Source of the DNA: Acinetobacter dispersus
Lineage (GTDB): Bacteria; Pseudomonadota; Gammaproteobacteria; Pseudomonadales; Moraxellaceae
Assembly: GCF_009884975.1 (NCBI RefSeq)
Contig: NZ_CP041970.1
Location: 1,550,001-1,614,000, forward strand
Direction of reading: 5' to 3'
DNA length: 64,000 nucleotides
Position numbers and translations under genes: made by a program. Of the stretch, positions 52,512 to 62,576 are shown in pieces. The notes beneath the pieces are model-generated. The model worked only from the letters and a program-made list of their open reading frames with translations. It was not told the DNA's origin and searched no databases. Position 1 is the first letter of the stretch, and the number at the start of each line of letters is the position of its first letter.

Positions 52512-54371
52512 ATGGCGCTTTTGCAAATTGCTGAACCAGGTCAAGCTACTGCCCCGCATCAACATCGTATTGCGATCGGCATTGACTTAGGGACAACCCA
52601 CTCTTTAGTGGCGACAGTGCTATCGGGAAAACCGAAAGTTCTACAAGATGACAAAGACCGAGTATTACTGCCGTCTATTGTTCACTATGCAAAGGATGCA
52701 ACCACGTTTGGCTATGAAGCTAAACCTTTTATGCTGACTGATCCTAAAAATACAGTTGTTTCAGTAAAACGCTTTATGGGTCGCTCGCAAGCAGATATCA
52801 AATTCCAGCATCCCTACACACTCGTAGGTGCGGAAAATGAAATGCCTGCATTTGAAACCGCTGTTGGTCGTAAAACACCAGTCGAAATTTCTGCTGAAAT
52901 TTTAAAACAGTTAAAAGATCGTGCTGAAGCAAGCCTGAGTAATCCGGTAAATGGTGCGGTGATTACCGTTCCTGCTTATTTTGACGAAGCACAACGTCAA
53001 GCCACCCGTGATGCTGCTCAGCTTGCAGGTTTGAACGTTTTACGTTTATTAAATGAACCCACCGCTGCCGCTGTAGCGTATGGATTAGATCAAGACACCA
53101 ATCTAAGTACTGACCGTAACTACGTTATTTACGATCTAGGTGGTGGTACTTTTGACGTATCGATTTTACGTTTTTCGCAAGGCGTATTTGAAGTTCTTGC
53201 AACAGGTGGACACACTGCCCTTGGTGGTGATGATCTTGATCGCTTAATCGTAAAATGGGCGAAAAAACAGCTCAATATCGATACTTTAAGTGATGAAGAA
53301 TACGCTGTTTTCATCATGGCTGCACGTCAAGCCAAAGAACATTTAACAGACCATGATTCTGCTGAATTAAAACTATTGGATGATCGCCTGACTTTAGATC
53401 GTTCAACTTTTGAATCGATTATTCAAGTTGCACTCGATAAAACCATGAGCGTGTGCAAACGTGTATTACGTGATGCCAAACTTGAACTTGACGACATTGA
53501 ACATGTGGTTCTTGTTGGTGGTTCTACGCGCTCTTATGCAGTACAAAAAGCGGTACGTGAATTATTTGAACGTGAACCACTTTGCACCATCAACCCAGAT
53601 GAAGTGGTTGCGATTGGCGCATCAATCACTGCAAACCAGCTCATTGGTAATAGCCAAGATGGCTCATTATTACTTGATGTGACTCCACTCTCTCTTGGCC
53701 TTGAAACCATGGGCGGTTTGGTTGAGCGTCTGATTTCACGTAATACAGCGATTCCTGTTGCACGCCGTCAAGAATTTACCACTTATCAAGATGGCCAAAC
53801 CGCGATGTTGATTCATGTGGTTCAAGGTGAACGTGATCTGGTTGAGCATTGTCGTTCATTGGGTCGCTTTGTATTACATGGCATCCCACCAATGACTGCT
53901 GGTCAAGCGCGTATTGAAGTAACGTTCCAAGTCGATGCTGATGGTTTATTAACGGTTTCAGCTAAAGAAACCACTTCTGGTGTTCAGGCGCAAATCGATA
54001 TCAAACCATCTTACGGCCTATCTTCAACAGATACTGAGCGCTTACTGGTTGAAGGTTTCCAATACGCAGAAGAAGATAAACATCTTCGTCACTTGCAAGA
54101 AACCAAAGTTGAAGCACAACGTGAGTTGGAGGCTTTAGAGCAAGCGTTAAAAGCAGATACTGATTTGCTCTCTCAGCAACAGGCTCGTGACTTAATTCTT
54201 GCTGCCGAAGCGTTAAAAGCCCGTCTTAAAACAGATGAGCTGGCAGCGATTGAACACGCCGTTCAACAGCTTAAAATTCATAGCGATGCCTTTGCTGCGC
54301 TTCGTATGAACCGACATATTGACCATGCCTTAAAAGGTACGAAACTTGAAGATTGGTCAAACTCAAACTAA
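52512..54371 (+). CDS. hscA: Fe-S assembly chaperone HscA (Hsp70)
   Basis: Specialised Hsp70 that releases clusters from IscU, 619 residues. The nucleotide-binding domain begins with [17 protein letters not shown] near 21-37, with [11 protein letters not shown] and VVLVGGSTR further on. The substrate domain starts near [16 protein letters not shown] (about 390). Length and lack of a long DnaK-type lid tail fit HscA. Confidence 0.97.
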   Translation: MALLQIAEPGQATAPHQHRIAIGIDLGTTHSLVATVLSGKPKVLQDDKDRVLLPSIVHYAKDATTFGYEAKPFMLTDPKNTVVSVKRFMGRSQADIKFQHPYTLVGAENEMPAFETAVGRKTPVEISAEILKQLKDRAEASLSNPVNGAVITVPAYFDEAQRQATRDAAQLAGLNVLRLLNEPTAAAVAYGLDQDTNLSTDRNYVIYDLGGGTFDVSILRFSQGVFEVLATGGHTALGGDDLDRLIVKWAKKQLNIDTLSDEEYAVFIMAARQAKEHLTDHDSAELKLLDDRLTLDRSTFESIIQVALDKTMSVCKRVLRDAKLELDDIEHVVLVGGSTRSYAVQKAVRELFEREPLCTINPDEVVAIGASITANQLIGNSQDGSLLLDVTPLSLGLETMGGLVERLISRNTAIPVARRQEFTTYQDGQTAMLIHVVQGERDLVEHCRSLGRFVLHGIPPMTAGQARIEVTFQVDADGLLTVSAKETTSGVQAQIDIKPSYGLSSTDTERLLVEGFQYAEEDKHLRHLQETKVEAQRELEALEQALKADTDLLSQQQARDLILAAEALKARLKTDELAAIEHAVQQLKIHSDAFAALRMNRHIDHALKGTKLEDWSNSN

Positions 54372-54388
54372 AGGTATAGGTGATCAAT

Positions 54389-54727
54389 ATGCCACGTATT
54401 AAAGTTCTTCCTCATGCACAAATTTGCCCTGAAGGTGCAGAATTTGAAGTCGAACATAACGCCAATTTATGCCAAAGTTTATTAAAAAATGGCATTAAAA
54501 TTGAACATGCTTGTGACATGTCCGCAGCCTGCACCACTTGTCACGTAGTTGTGCGTAAAGGTTTTGACAGCCTTGAAGAAATGAATGATGTAGAAGCAGA
54601 CTTGCTTGACCGCGCATGGGGCTTAGAACCTGATTCTCGCCTGTCTTGCCAAGTAGAGATTGTTGATGAAGATTTAGAAATCGAGATTCCTAAATACACT
54701 ATCAACCATGCTTCGGAAAATCATTAA
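54389..54727 (+). CDS. fdx: [2Fe-2S] ferredoxin of the isc operon
   Basis: Adrenodoxin-type ferredoxin supplying electrons to cluster assembly, 112 residues from the ATG at 54389 (AGGTGA upstream). The frame extends to a GTG three codons earlier. The cluster ligands are in CDMSAACTTCHVVV and the final Cys in RLSCQVEI. No iscX follows; a terminator closes the operon. Confidence 0.96.
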   Translation: MPRIKVLPHAQICPEGAEFEVEHNANLCQSLLKNGIKIEHACDMSAACTTCHVVVRKGFDSLEEMNDVEADLLDRAWGLEPDSRLSCQVEIVDEDLEIEIPKYTINHASENH

Positions 54728-54746
54728 GTCAGCTGGTTTTGTCAGG

Positions 54747-54779
54747 TAAAAAAAGCTAGAGTTAATCTCTAGCTTTTTT
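54747..54779. terminator. isc operon terminator (bidirectional)
   Basis: AAAAAAGCTAGAG / CTCTAGCTTTTTT stem with a 5-base loop, between fdx and the convergent oxidoreductase gene. Confidence 0.95.
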
Positions 54780-54784
54780 ATTTG

Positions 54785-55666
54785 TTAAGCAAAAATTAGA
54801 GATCGATGTGCAGCAGCACCTGCCATAGTGCCATCACCAACTGCGAGCGGCACTGAGCTTCCCAAACGAGCAACATCACCACAAGCGAAAATACCTGCAA
54901 CTGTAGTTTCCTTCATAGCATTGGTTTTTACTGCCTCACCCATCGCATTCTGTTCAATCTCACAACCCAACTTGAAAATCCAATCCTGAGCAATAGTACA
55001 TTTTGTAGTTGCAAAAATACCATCCAGCTGAATAACAGAGCCATCCGTGAGTAAAACATCGCTGTGTCCAACAATTTCTTGAATCAATCTTTTTTCTATC
55101 TTGACACCTCGAGTAGCCAATTGGTCAAGCACCTCCTGATCAATCGGATACTCATTCAATAACAGCGTAGTATCACCCCAATCGGGCAACATCATCGCCA
55201 TATGTGCAGCATGCTCAGAGCTAGCAATAATCCCAATCTTGCCTTGATTCAGCTCATAACCATGACAATAAGGACAATGAAAAATGCTTTTCCCCCAACG
55301 CCCAGCTAAACCTGGAATTTCAGGAAGCTGATCCGTGATCCCAGCGGCAATGATCAATCGTTTTGCTGTGATAAACCGAGTTGCATCAATACATACAGCA
55401 AAGCCATCATCAACTTTTTCAACACGCTTCACCCTACCATCTTCCCAATCTACAGTTTGGTAAGCTAAAAGCTGCTGCTTCGCTATCTCTACAATTTCAC
55501 TGGCCTTGCTACCATCCTGCGTTAAAAAGCCATGTGAATGCTCCGCAAAGCGATTTCGTCTTTGCCCAGCATCAATCAACACTACTTTTCTGCGAGCTCT
55601 CGCCAATGGCATCGCTGCCGCCAAGCCTGCATAACTTCCACCAATAATTGCAACATCGTACTGCAT
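54785..55666 (-). CDS. TrxB-like NAD(P)H/FAD-dependent oxidoreductase
   Basis: A 293-residue flavoprotein related to thioredoxin reductase. I use the start MQYDVAIIGGSYAGLAAAM at 55666, because upstream residues would be translated from the operator region. The FAD motif is GGSYAG (residues 9-14), the redox pair is in FHCPYCHGYE (near 130-139), and the C-terminal FAD motif is AGIFACGDVARL near 265. The pyridine-binding loop is degenerate (GIIASSEHAA), so the donor is uncertain. It is divergent from an Rrf2 regulator across two matching dyads, suggesting redox- or thiol-induced expression. It is probably not the housekeeping TrxB. Confidence 0.85.
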   Translation of the reverse strand: MQYDVAIIGGSYAGLAAAMPLARARRKVVLIDAGQRRNRFAEHSHGFLTQDGSKASEIVEIAKQQLLAYQTVDWEDGRVKRVEKVDDGFAVCIDATRFITAKRLIIAAGITDQLPEIPGLAGRWGKSIFHCPYCHGYELNQGKIGIIASSEHAAHMAMMLPDWGDTTLLLNEYPIDQEVLDQLATRGVKIEKRLIQEIVGHSDVLLTDGSVIQLDGIFATTKCTIAQDWIFKLGCEIEQNAMGEAVKTNAMKETTVAGIFACGDVARLGSSVPLAVGDGTMAGAAAHRSLIFA

Positions 55667-55681
55667 AACTCCAACCCTATA

Positions 55682-55740
55682 TGTAACTTTAAAAGTTACA
55701 TTAATACTTTTCATTTTAATTTGCAACTTTTGATGTTACA
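55682..55740. promoter_or_regulatory. Two 19-bp Rrf2-type operators between divergent genes
   Basis: TGTAACTTTAAAAGTTACA (55682-55700) is a perfect palindrome; TGCAACTTTTGATGTTACA (55722-55740) agrees with it at 15 of 19 positions. The centres are 40 bases apart, about four helical turns, on the same face. They flank the likely promoters of both genes. Confidence 0.82.
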
Positions 55741-55773
55741 TTTAACTTAACTCCTTTTTTACTTATGGACCCA

Positions 55774-56208
55774 ATGCGTACAGACAGCAAACTCTCGCGA
55801 ATGCTTCATGTGTTACTACACATGGCAAGACAAAATAAGATATTTACCTCTGATGAAATCGCGCAGATGCTTTCCACCAACCCAGTCGTGGTCAGACGAA
55901 CGATGTCAGGTCTCAAAAAGGCAGGTTTTGTTCACTCAGAGAAAGGCGCTGGTGGCGGTTGGCAATTAACAGGTGATTTAGAAAAAATTACACTTTGGGA
56001 TATTTATCAAGCTGTGGGTGAACCCACTATTTTCGCGATTGGCAATGAAAGAGAAAATCCCGAATGTTTGGTGGAGCGTGTCGTAAATGCCGCATTAGAT
56101 CATGCAATACAAGATGCGCAAAATATACTGACACAACAGCTCAAGGCAACAACACTCGCCTCTTTAGCGCTTGAATTTGATCATTTATATGAGATTCATG
56201 CACATTAA
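55774..56208 (+). CDS. Rrf2-family transcriptional regulator (YwnA-like)
   Basis: A 144-residue winged-helix regulator. MRTDSKLSRMLHVLLHMARQ leads into the helix-turn-helix (TSDEIAQMLSTNPVVVRRTM, about 25-45) and the wing (EKGAGGGWQLTG). It has one Cys (PECLVE near 101) rather than the three of IscR, so it is a non-cluster, thiol-sensing type like YwnA or NTL4-type repressors. An ATG 9 bases upstream is possible; GGA before the second ATG and family starts favour 55774. Its probable target is the divergent TrxB-like gene and itself. Confidence 0.87.
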   Translation: MRTDSKLSRMLHVLLHMARQNKIFTSDEIAQMLSTNPVVVRRTMSGLKKAGFVHSEKGAGGGWQLTGDLEKITLWDIYQAVGEPTIFAIGNERENPECLVERVVNAALDHAIQDAQNILTQQLKATTLASLALEFDHLYEIHAH

Positions 56209-56240
56209 GGATGAACTTACAGAATATGTGCACGCTTTGA

Positions 56241-57677
56241 TTATCTGACTTCATCATCCAAAGTCAGTTTTGGGATGCCCTGTGCATTGGTAATTTTTTG
56301 CTGGGTCTTGATCCGCTGAACCATATTTTCCAAGATTTCTACCAGTTCAGGATATTCATAGTTCTGCACTTCTTCCAAATTTAAGACCAAATGGAAGCCT
56401 TTATAATCGAAATCAAACCATTTTTGCGTATCTGATTTCTTACCTGTGAATTTCTCCATCACTTGCCAAGTTTTAACAGGACCTTGAATGCCTTTTAAAT
56501 AGATTGGCACTTTAGGTACACATAAAAACTCATTCTTGATCAGTTGATGCGTGTCATCGGCAATCAGGATTTCATCAACTTCAGCTGCAGACTGCAAACG
56601 TGCCGCCAAATTTACATCACGACCAACAATGGTATAGGCCATACGATGAGAAGCACCATAGTTCCCGACGTGGCAATAACCTGTACTAATGCCCATACGG
56701 ATATGCAAAGCGGGATAACCCATTTTCTTCCAGCGTTCACGTAATAATTTCATTTGTTGACGCATCGCAATCGCCATTTCTACGCAAGATTTTGCATCTT
56801 GCTCAACGCCTTGCGAATTTGGATCACCAAAGAAAATAAGAATCGCATCACCCATAAACTTGTCGACTGTCGCTTCATACTGTTTTGCAATTTCAGTCAT
56901 ATGACTCAAATAATCATTCAACAGGAAAGCTAAATCGTCTGGGATTAAGGTTTCAGAAAGCTCGGTAAAACCTTGAATATCCGAGAAGAAAATGGTTAGT
57001 TTTTTACGCTTATATTCAATTTTTGCCTCTGCCTCACCACGCATGATTGACTGCCATAACTGCAGTGGTGCATAACGGCTAAGCTGATTTGCAAAAGCGA
57101 TATAACGCGTCATTTGATTATGATAATGCTGACGTTGCTGACCCAGAATATTTAAACGACGGTGCTGATAATAGTTACCAATCACGATAAACATCATCAA
57201 ACCAAGCAAACTAACGACTGTTAATTCAGGATTGGTTGGTTCGAAATATTCTTCCGCACCAAAAATCACAAAAGTACTGAAATAGAAAACAATGACGCCA
57301 ATCAAACCGATTAAACAAGAGACTGGCAGAGAAATTTTATTGTTCAATCCCACATAGAGCAATCCAAATAGAATCGTAAAGGTGGGAACTAAACTAAGAT
57401 GCAATGCAGCGAGAACCAGCGCAATGATCACTGCCTCATTGCCGAAAAGAACATTTTTTTCTATTTTTTTATCAAATTTATATTGCAGCCATTTTTCTAA
57501 ACGGGGACAAAGCAGAAAATAAATAAGTAATAAAGGAAGAAGGTAGAGTTGATAGCTAGCACTGGTTGAGGTAAATGTATAAATTACCAGAATTAGTGAC
57601 AGAATCGAATATCCCATCAAACGATGAAAATAAGCAAACTGTCTAGGTTCTTTATCAATCAACCTATCTAGTGGCAC
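56241..57677 (-). CDS. Membrane-bound class III adenylate cyclase
   Basis: A 478-residue cyclase. About five hydrophobic segments lie within residues 22-170 and form the membrane sensor, followed by the cyclase domain at 220-410. Metal ligands are D233 (FFSDIQGF) and D277 (DKFMGD), the purine-specifying residues K273 and D354 favour ATP over GTP, and N356/R360 (VGRDVNLAARL) are the transition-state pair. All are present, so it should be active. The domain order resembles P. aeruginosa CyaB, the cyclase feeding Vfr. The C-terminal 70 residues are of unknown fold. It stands alone, convergent with the Rrf2 gene. Confidence 0.92.
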   Translation of the reverse strand: MPLDRLIDKEPRQFAYFHRLMGYSILSLILVIYTFTSTSASYQLYLLPLLLIYFLLCPRLEKWLQYKFDKKIEKNVLFGNEAVIIALVLAALHLSLVPTFTILFGLLYVGLNNKISLPVSCLIGLIGVIVFYFSTFVIFGAEEYFEPTNPELTVVSLLGLMMFIVIGNYYQHRRLNILGQQRQHYHNQMTRYIAFANQLSRYAPLQLWQSIMRGEAEAKIEYKRKKLTIFFSDIQGFTELSETLIPDDLAFLLNDYLSHMTEIAKQYEATVDKFMGDAILIFFGDPNSQGVEQDAKSCVEMAIAMRQQMKLLRERWKKMGYPALHIRMGISTGYCHVGNYGASHRMAYTIVGRDVNLAARLQSAAEVDEILIADDTHQLIKNEFLCVPKVPIYLKGIQGPVKTWQVMEKFTGKKSDTQKWFDFDYKGFHLVLNLEEVQNYEYPELVEILENMVQRIKTQQKITNAQGIPKLTLDDEVR

Positions 57678-57728
57678 TCTATCCTCCTTTTTTTATTATA
57701 GAATACTGTATTTATTCTATTTTCTGGA

Positions 57729-58163
57729 TCAGTCCATACGCCAATCAAATGGCATATCACCCTGTCCACGCAATGCTAGCATTAACGTTTGACGCATGTG
57801 TGCAAGTACTTCATTGCTATATGGTACAGCTAGTGTTCCCCACACTGGCTTAGGCCATGCAACATCATTTTGATAACGTACTACATGATGAAAATGAAGC
57901 TGAGGAACAACATTTCCTAAAGCCGCAACATTCATCTTGTCAGCACGGAACACACGTGAAAGTTGGCTTGATAACCAGCTTGATTCACGTAAAAACTGTT
58001 CTTGGTCTGCTTGGCTTAATTCATATAATTCTGTTACGCCCGGTACACGTGGTACAAGGATCAACCATGGAAATTGCATATCATTCATTAAACGACATGT
58101 TGAAAGCGGGAAATCGCCTACAAAAAATGTATCTTGAGCAAGTTGTGGATGCAAACTAAACAT
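57729..58163 (-). CDS. HIT-like nucleotide-binding protein
   Basis: A 144-residue histidine-triad-superfamily protein from the ATG at 58163 (MFSLHPQLAQDTFFVGDFPL); the frame continues 31 codons upstream through AT-rich sequence with no homology. The active-site region reads VPQLHFHHVVRY, so the usual HxHxHxx has become HxHHxxR, as in a proteobacterial subgroup with HxHxxxR. DFPLSTCRLMND and PWLILVPRVPG are typical HIT strands. It probably hydrolyses or binds a nucleotide; the substrate is not known. Confidence 0.82.
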   Translation of the reverse strand: MFSLHPQLAQDTFFVGDFPLSTCRLMNDMQFPWLILVPRVPGVTELYELSQADQEQFLRESSWLSSQLSRVFRADKMNVAALGNVVPQLHFHHVVRYQNDVAWPKPVWGTLAVPYSNEVLAHMRQTLMLALRGQGDMPFDWRMD

Positions 58164-58357
58164 ATCTTTATAATGATGCAAAATAATGATGATCAATACT
58201 ATCACATCAGTTTTGATGTGAATATTATTAGTAACCCGTTTGATTACAAATAACAATGATTTTCCTCATTTATTGCATGAACATCTGATCAAAAACATCA
58301 AGATGTCATGCAAAAAACAGAACCTGCTCAATTAACCATCACTTTATAATGTTCAGA

Positions 58358-61300
58358 CTATCGATCTAGCTCACTCAAAAGCTTATTCAACAGATCAACA
58401 ATGAACTGTATTCGTTTGTCATATTCAGCTAATTGCACCATCACTTTTAGACGTTGCCCACCTTCCATTCGATAATAGGTTGGATTCTTCTGCATCAATT
58501 GAATAATACTCAACGCTTGTACAGGTGTATCTGGGGCAAATTCGATATAGCCACCATTACTGTTGATATCAATTTTGGTGATTCCAAGTTGCTCTGCACG
58601 CAAACGTAACTGATGCACACTAAATAATTGCTTCACAGGTTGTGGCGGAATACCAAAACGGTCGATCAACTCCATACGGATATTATCCAGTTTTTCTTGT
58701 GTATCGGTACCACTGATGCGTTTATAGAACAACAGACGTTGATGTACATCACCTAAATAGTCATCAGGAATCAAGGCTGGCATGTGCAAATTAATTTCGG
58801 CAGTCAATGACAAAGGTGCATCAAAGTTTGGTGTTTTACCTTTTTGAATCGCCTTGGTTGCTTTCTCTAACATCTCCATATAAAGGCTATAACCAATCGC
58901 CTGCATTGAGCCACTTTGCTGTTCACCGAGTAATTCACCCGCGCCTCGAATCTCCAAATCTTCGGTTGCTAGCATGAAACCAGCCCCCAAAGTCGAAGCA
59001 CGTTGAATAGCATCGAGACGTTTTTCGGCATCACCTTTGAGATGCTTAATCGACGGTACCAATAAATAGGCATAGGCTTGATGATGCGAACGTCCGACAC
59101 GACCACGTAATTGGTGCAGTTGCGCTAGACCCAATTTATCAGCACGTTCGATGATGATGGTATTGGCATTTGGGACATCAATACCTGTTTCGATGATGGT
59201 TGAGCACACCAACACGTTATATTCTTTGTGATAGAACTGCTGCATCACTTGCTCAAGTTCACGTTCACGCATTTGCCCATGTGCCACAGCCACCCGTGCT
59301 TCAGGGACTAAATTACGAATTGTTTCAGCGGCACGTTCAATGGTATCCACCTCATTATGCAATAGGTAAACCTGACCACCACGTAACAACTCACGCAGAA
59401 TCGCTTCTTTGACTGAATCATCAGTATGTTCTTGTACAAAGGTTTTAACGGCTAAACGACGTGCTGGTGGTGTTGCAATGATCGACAGATCACGCATACC
59501 AGAGAATGCCATATTTAAAGTACGTGGAATTGGCGTCGCAGTTAGAGTCAACATATCGACATCGGCACGTAAAGCCTTGATCCGTTCTTTATCACGAACA
59601 CCGAAACGGTGTTCTTCATCGACAATCATCAAACCAAGATTCTTAAACTGGATATTTTCTTGCAGAATTTTATGCGTGCCGACCACGATGTCGACTTTTC
59701 CATCTGCAAGATCTTCAATGATTTTTAAATGGGTTTTATTACTGCCAAAACGTGATAATACCTCTATACGTACTGCTGTATCGGCAAAACGATCTTTAAA
59801 CGATTCATAATGTTGTTGTGCCAAAAGCGTAGTTGGAACCAATACTGCAACTTGTTTATTATTTTGCACTGCCACATATGCGGCACGCATTGCCACTTCA
59901 GTTTTACCAAAACCAACATCACCACAAACCAAGCGATCCATTGGCTTAGCAAGTTGCATATCGTGCAGTGTTGCATCAATCGCATTGGCCTGATCCAGTG
60001 TTTCCTCATAAGCAAAACCACTGGCGAATTGCATATAGCCCGTATGATTCAGTTCAAAGGCAAAACCAGGTTTAGATTGGCGACGTGCTTGGATATGCAA
60101 TAACTCTGCAGCAACGTCATGGATTTGTTCTAAAGCTTTACGTTTTGCTTTGCTCCACGTATCTGTACCCAATTTATGTAATGGCGCCAGATCTGGATCC
60201 CCACCACTATAGCGACTGATCAGATGTAAATTGGTCACAGGTACATAAACTTTAGCGCCGTCAGCATAATCGAGCTGCAAGAACTCATGATCTTGTTGAT
60301 CAATTTCTAGGGTAATTAAACCTGCATAACGCCCAACACCATGATCGATATGCACCACAGGTGCGCCAATACTGAGTTCAGTTAAGCTACGAACCAAGAA
60401 CTCTTCAGAAACTTCTTGCTGACGTTTCCGACGACGCTGCACCACACGGTGCTCATAGAGCTGATTTTCTGAAATGACCGAAAGTTGATTGGTGAGTAAT
60501 AAACCACGATCTAAAGGTGCACTGGTGATCGCAATTTGTAGCTGATCTTTTTGAAATTGAGCAAAGCTATCCACATTCTGGATATCACCCAAAATCGAAC
60601 GTAACGCATCTTTCAGTGTTTCACGACGCCCCGCACTTTCAGCGACCAACAATACAGGATGCTTAACTTGGTCAATATAATGTTTAACTGCAGCAAAAGG
60701 CTGTTCTTTTTTAGGGTCAACCGCCAGTTTTGGTGGCTGTTCAGCCTTAATATTTAAGACACCCGCTTTATCATCATAGGCTTCTGCAGAAGCTAAAATT
60801 CGAGGAAATTGATTCAATGCCTGTAACACATGATTTGGCATTAAAAATAATTCTTCTGGCGGCAGAATAGGTTGATCAATGTTATGACGACGATCTTCAT
60901 AACGTCGTACAACTTCTTTCCAGAAATTGATTAAATCGTTCTCAATTTCATTATTTGTAATGACAACGCAATTATTTGGTAAGTATGTCGTAAGCATACT
61001 TTGTGTTTCCATCACCTTCTTTTCAAAGAATAAAGGTAAATAGAACTCCAAACCAGGTGTGGCAATTCCTTCTAACACATCTTGATAAATTGGATTTTTC
61101 TTGGGATTTGCAGTTGGAAAGCTTTCTGCATAACGATCTCTAAAGGTAGAACGCCCTTCTTTGAGTGGAAACTCCTTTGCAGGCAACACCGTAAAGTTTT
61201 TTAATGATTCTGTGGTTCTTTGCGTCTCTGGATCGAAGAATTTTAAACTTTCAATTTCATCATCAAATAAATCAATTCGAATCGGTTGATCTTGCCCCGA

Positions 61301-61819
61301 TGCATAAATATCCATGATGCTACCGCGAACAGCAAACTCGCCATGATCATAAACTGTATCTACCAAGCGATAACCCGCTTGTACCAATTGCTTTTTCTGT
61401 ACTTCTAAGTCAAGTCTTTGACCGACCTTAATATCAAAATGTTCACCCACCACCCATGAATATGGAGCAACGCGCTGCGCCAAGGTACTGGCAGAAACCA
61501 ACAAAATACCCTTTTGAGGCATATTCGATAAGATTGCCAAACGCTCAGAGACGATATCTTGATGCGGAGACAAACGGTCATAGGGCAAGATTTCCCAATC
61601 AGGGAAAATTACAGGTTTGATTCCGTAGAATTCCAGTTCACTTTCCAACTGAGCAAGATGTTGATTATTTCTTGCAACAATGACGTATAAATTGGAACTT
61701 TGAGTGGCAATTTCTTTGAATAATAGTGCCGCTGATGATCCAAGTAAGGAACCGATCCAGCGTTTGTCACCCGCTTTGAATTGTTGTAGGTTTAATTGAG
61801 AGATTTCTTGTTGAAACAT
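58358..61819 (-). CDS. mfd: Transcription-repair coupling factor
   Basis: DNA translocase that removes RNA polymerase stalled at lesions and recruits UvrA. The 1153-residue length matches E. coli (1148). An N-terminal UvrB-like region (about 1-340), the RNA-polymerase-interacting module (about 470-545, ending VHIDHGVGRYAGL), and the RecG-like translocase (Walker A GDVGFGKTEVA, DEEHRFG box, and QLRGRVGRS motif VI) are followed by the autoinhibitory C-terminal TRCF domain. All helicase motifs are intact. It is single and followed by about 100 bases before the HIT gene. Confidence 0.98.
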   Translation of the reverse strand: MFQQEISQLNLQQFKAGDKRWIGSLLGSSAALLFKEIATQSSNLYVIVARNNQHLAQLESELEFYGIKPVIFPDWEILPYDRLSPHQDIVSERLAILSNMPQKGILLVSASTLAQRVAPYSWVVGEHFDIKVGQRLDLEVQKKQLVQAGYRLVDTVYDHGEFAVRGSIMDIYASGQDQPIRIDLFDDEIESLKFFDPETQRTTESLKNFTVLPAKEFPLKEGRSTFRDRYAESFPTANPKKNPIYQDVLEGIATPGLEFYLPLFFEKKVMETQSMLTTYLPNNCVVITNNEIENDLINFWKEVVRRYEDRRHNIDQPILPPEELFLMPNHVLQALNQFPRILASAEAYDDKAGVLNIKAEQPPKLAVDPKKEQPFAAVKHYIDQVKHPVLLVAESAGRRETLKDALRSILGDIQNVDSFAQFQKDQLQIAITSAPLDRGLLLTNQLSVISENQLYEHRVVQRRRKRQQEVSEEFLVRSLTELSIGAPVVHIDHGVGRYAGLITLEIDQQDHEFLQLDYADGAKVYVPVTNLHLISRYSGGDPDLAPLHKLGTDTWSKAKRKALEQIHDVAAELLHIQARRQSKPGFAFELNHTGYMQFASGFAYEETLDQANAIDATLHDMQLAKPMDRLVCGDVGFGKTEVAMRAAYVAVQNNKQVAVLVPTTLLAQQHYESFKDRFADTAVRIEVLSRFGSNKTHLKIIEDLADGKVDIVVGTHKILQENIQFKNLGLMIVDEEHRFGVRDKERIKALRADVDMLTLTATPIPRTLNMAFSGMRDLSIIATPPARRLAVKTFVQEHTDDSVKEAILRELLRGGQVYLLHNEVDTIERAAETIRNLVPEARVAVAHGQMRERELEQVMQQFYHKEYNVLVCSTIIETGIDVPNANTIIIERADKLGLAQLHQLRGRVGRSHHQAYAYLLVPSIKHLKGDAEKRLDAIQRASTLGAGFMLATEDLEIRGAGELLGEQQSGSMQAIGYSLYMEMLEKATKAIQKGKTPNFDAPLSLTAEINLHMPALIPDDYLGDVHQRLLFYKRISGTDTQEKLDNIRMELIDRFGIPPQPVKQLFSVHQLRLRAEQLGITKIDINSNGGYIEFAPDTPVQALSIIQLMQKNPTYYRMEGGQRLKVMVQLAEYDKRIQFIVDLLNKLLSELDR

Positions 61820-61943
61820 AGAGAAAATCGTGCAATCTAAAAAGATAAGTCCCCTATTTTAGCATGATGTTTTTTAGATAAAGAAGAAATTCGCCTTTTG
61901 ATTAATATCATTTAATTTTACTTAGGCTATTTTTCTATTCAAA

Positions 61944-61974
61944 GAAAAGAAAGCCCTGACAGAGCTTTCTTTTC
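61944..61974 (-). terminator. Tautomerase gene terminator
   Basis: GAAAAGAAAGC / GCTTTCTTTTC stem with a 9-base loop, then TTTG on the minus strand. Confidence 0.8.
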
Positions 61975-61986
61975 AATAATCATATT

Positions 61987-62382
61987 TTATACGTCTATTT
62001 TAAACCCGACGTTGACATCACAGGCTGCCTGCCCACCACGAATACCAAAATTCTCTGAAGGCAGTTCTCTTAACATGATTTTAATATGATCTTTAGGGAT
62101 GCCCATCGGCTCAAGGTTAGCCACAATCAATTTATAAAGCTGTCGTTTTGCATCTAAGGAACGCCCAAGAAAAGCGTCAATGCTAATTAATGTATAACAC
62201 TCGGGTTTTTCTTTTTCAGGTGGACATTGGAATCGATGTGGCTCATGTACAATCAGTCGTACATTGCGATCACTGGGCATAATTTTAAACGCCCCTCTAA
62301 GTGCCGCATGAACCGCCTCCATAATCCCAAGTTCTACATCTATTGTATATTGTTGCCTGACTTCGATAAGCACACTCGGCAT
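61987..62382 (-). CDS. Tautomerase-superfamily protein
   Basis: A 131-residue single-chain member with two beta-alpha-beta units. After Met removal the N-terminal residue is Pro (MPSVLIEVRQQY), the catalytic base of 4-oxalocrotonate-tautomerase-like enzymes. The first unit includes VHAALRGAFKIM and the second YKLIVANLEPMGIPKDHIKIMLRELP, and the C-terminal GIRGGQAACDV is typical of the Tautomerase_2 type. Substrate unknown. The ATG has GGAG upstream. It stands alone between mfd and aceI. Confidence 0.83.
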   Translation of the reverse strand: MPSVLIEVRQQYTIDVELGIMEAVHAALRGAFKIMPSDRNVRLIVHEPHRFQCPPEKEKPECYTLISIDAFLGRSLDAKRQLYKLIVANLEPMGIPKDHIKIMLRELPSENFGIRGGQAACDVNVGFKIDV

Positions 62383-62526
62383 TTTTTATTCTCCTACACT
62401 CTAGCGCGATGAAATCTTTATCTTTTTACTATTTTTCTAAAACCTTCTCTTTCGATATTAAATAAACTTTATGCTTCTGACTTTATCAATACTGTAATCA
62501 AACCACCCTAATTTGATAAAAATAAA

Positions 62527-62562
62527 AAAAGCATTCTTCAGAAAATTCCGAAGAATGCTTTT
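62527..62562 (-). terminator. aceI terminator
   Basis: AAAAGCATTCTTC / GAAGAATGCTTTT stem with a 10-base loop; on the minus strand followed by T7. Confidence 0.93.
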
Positions 62563-62576
62563 CTATTAGCTAATAT

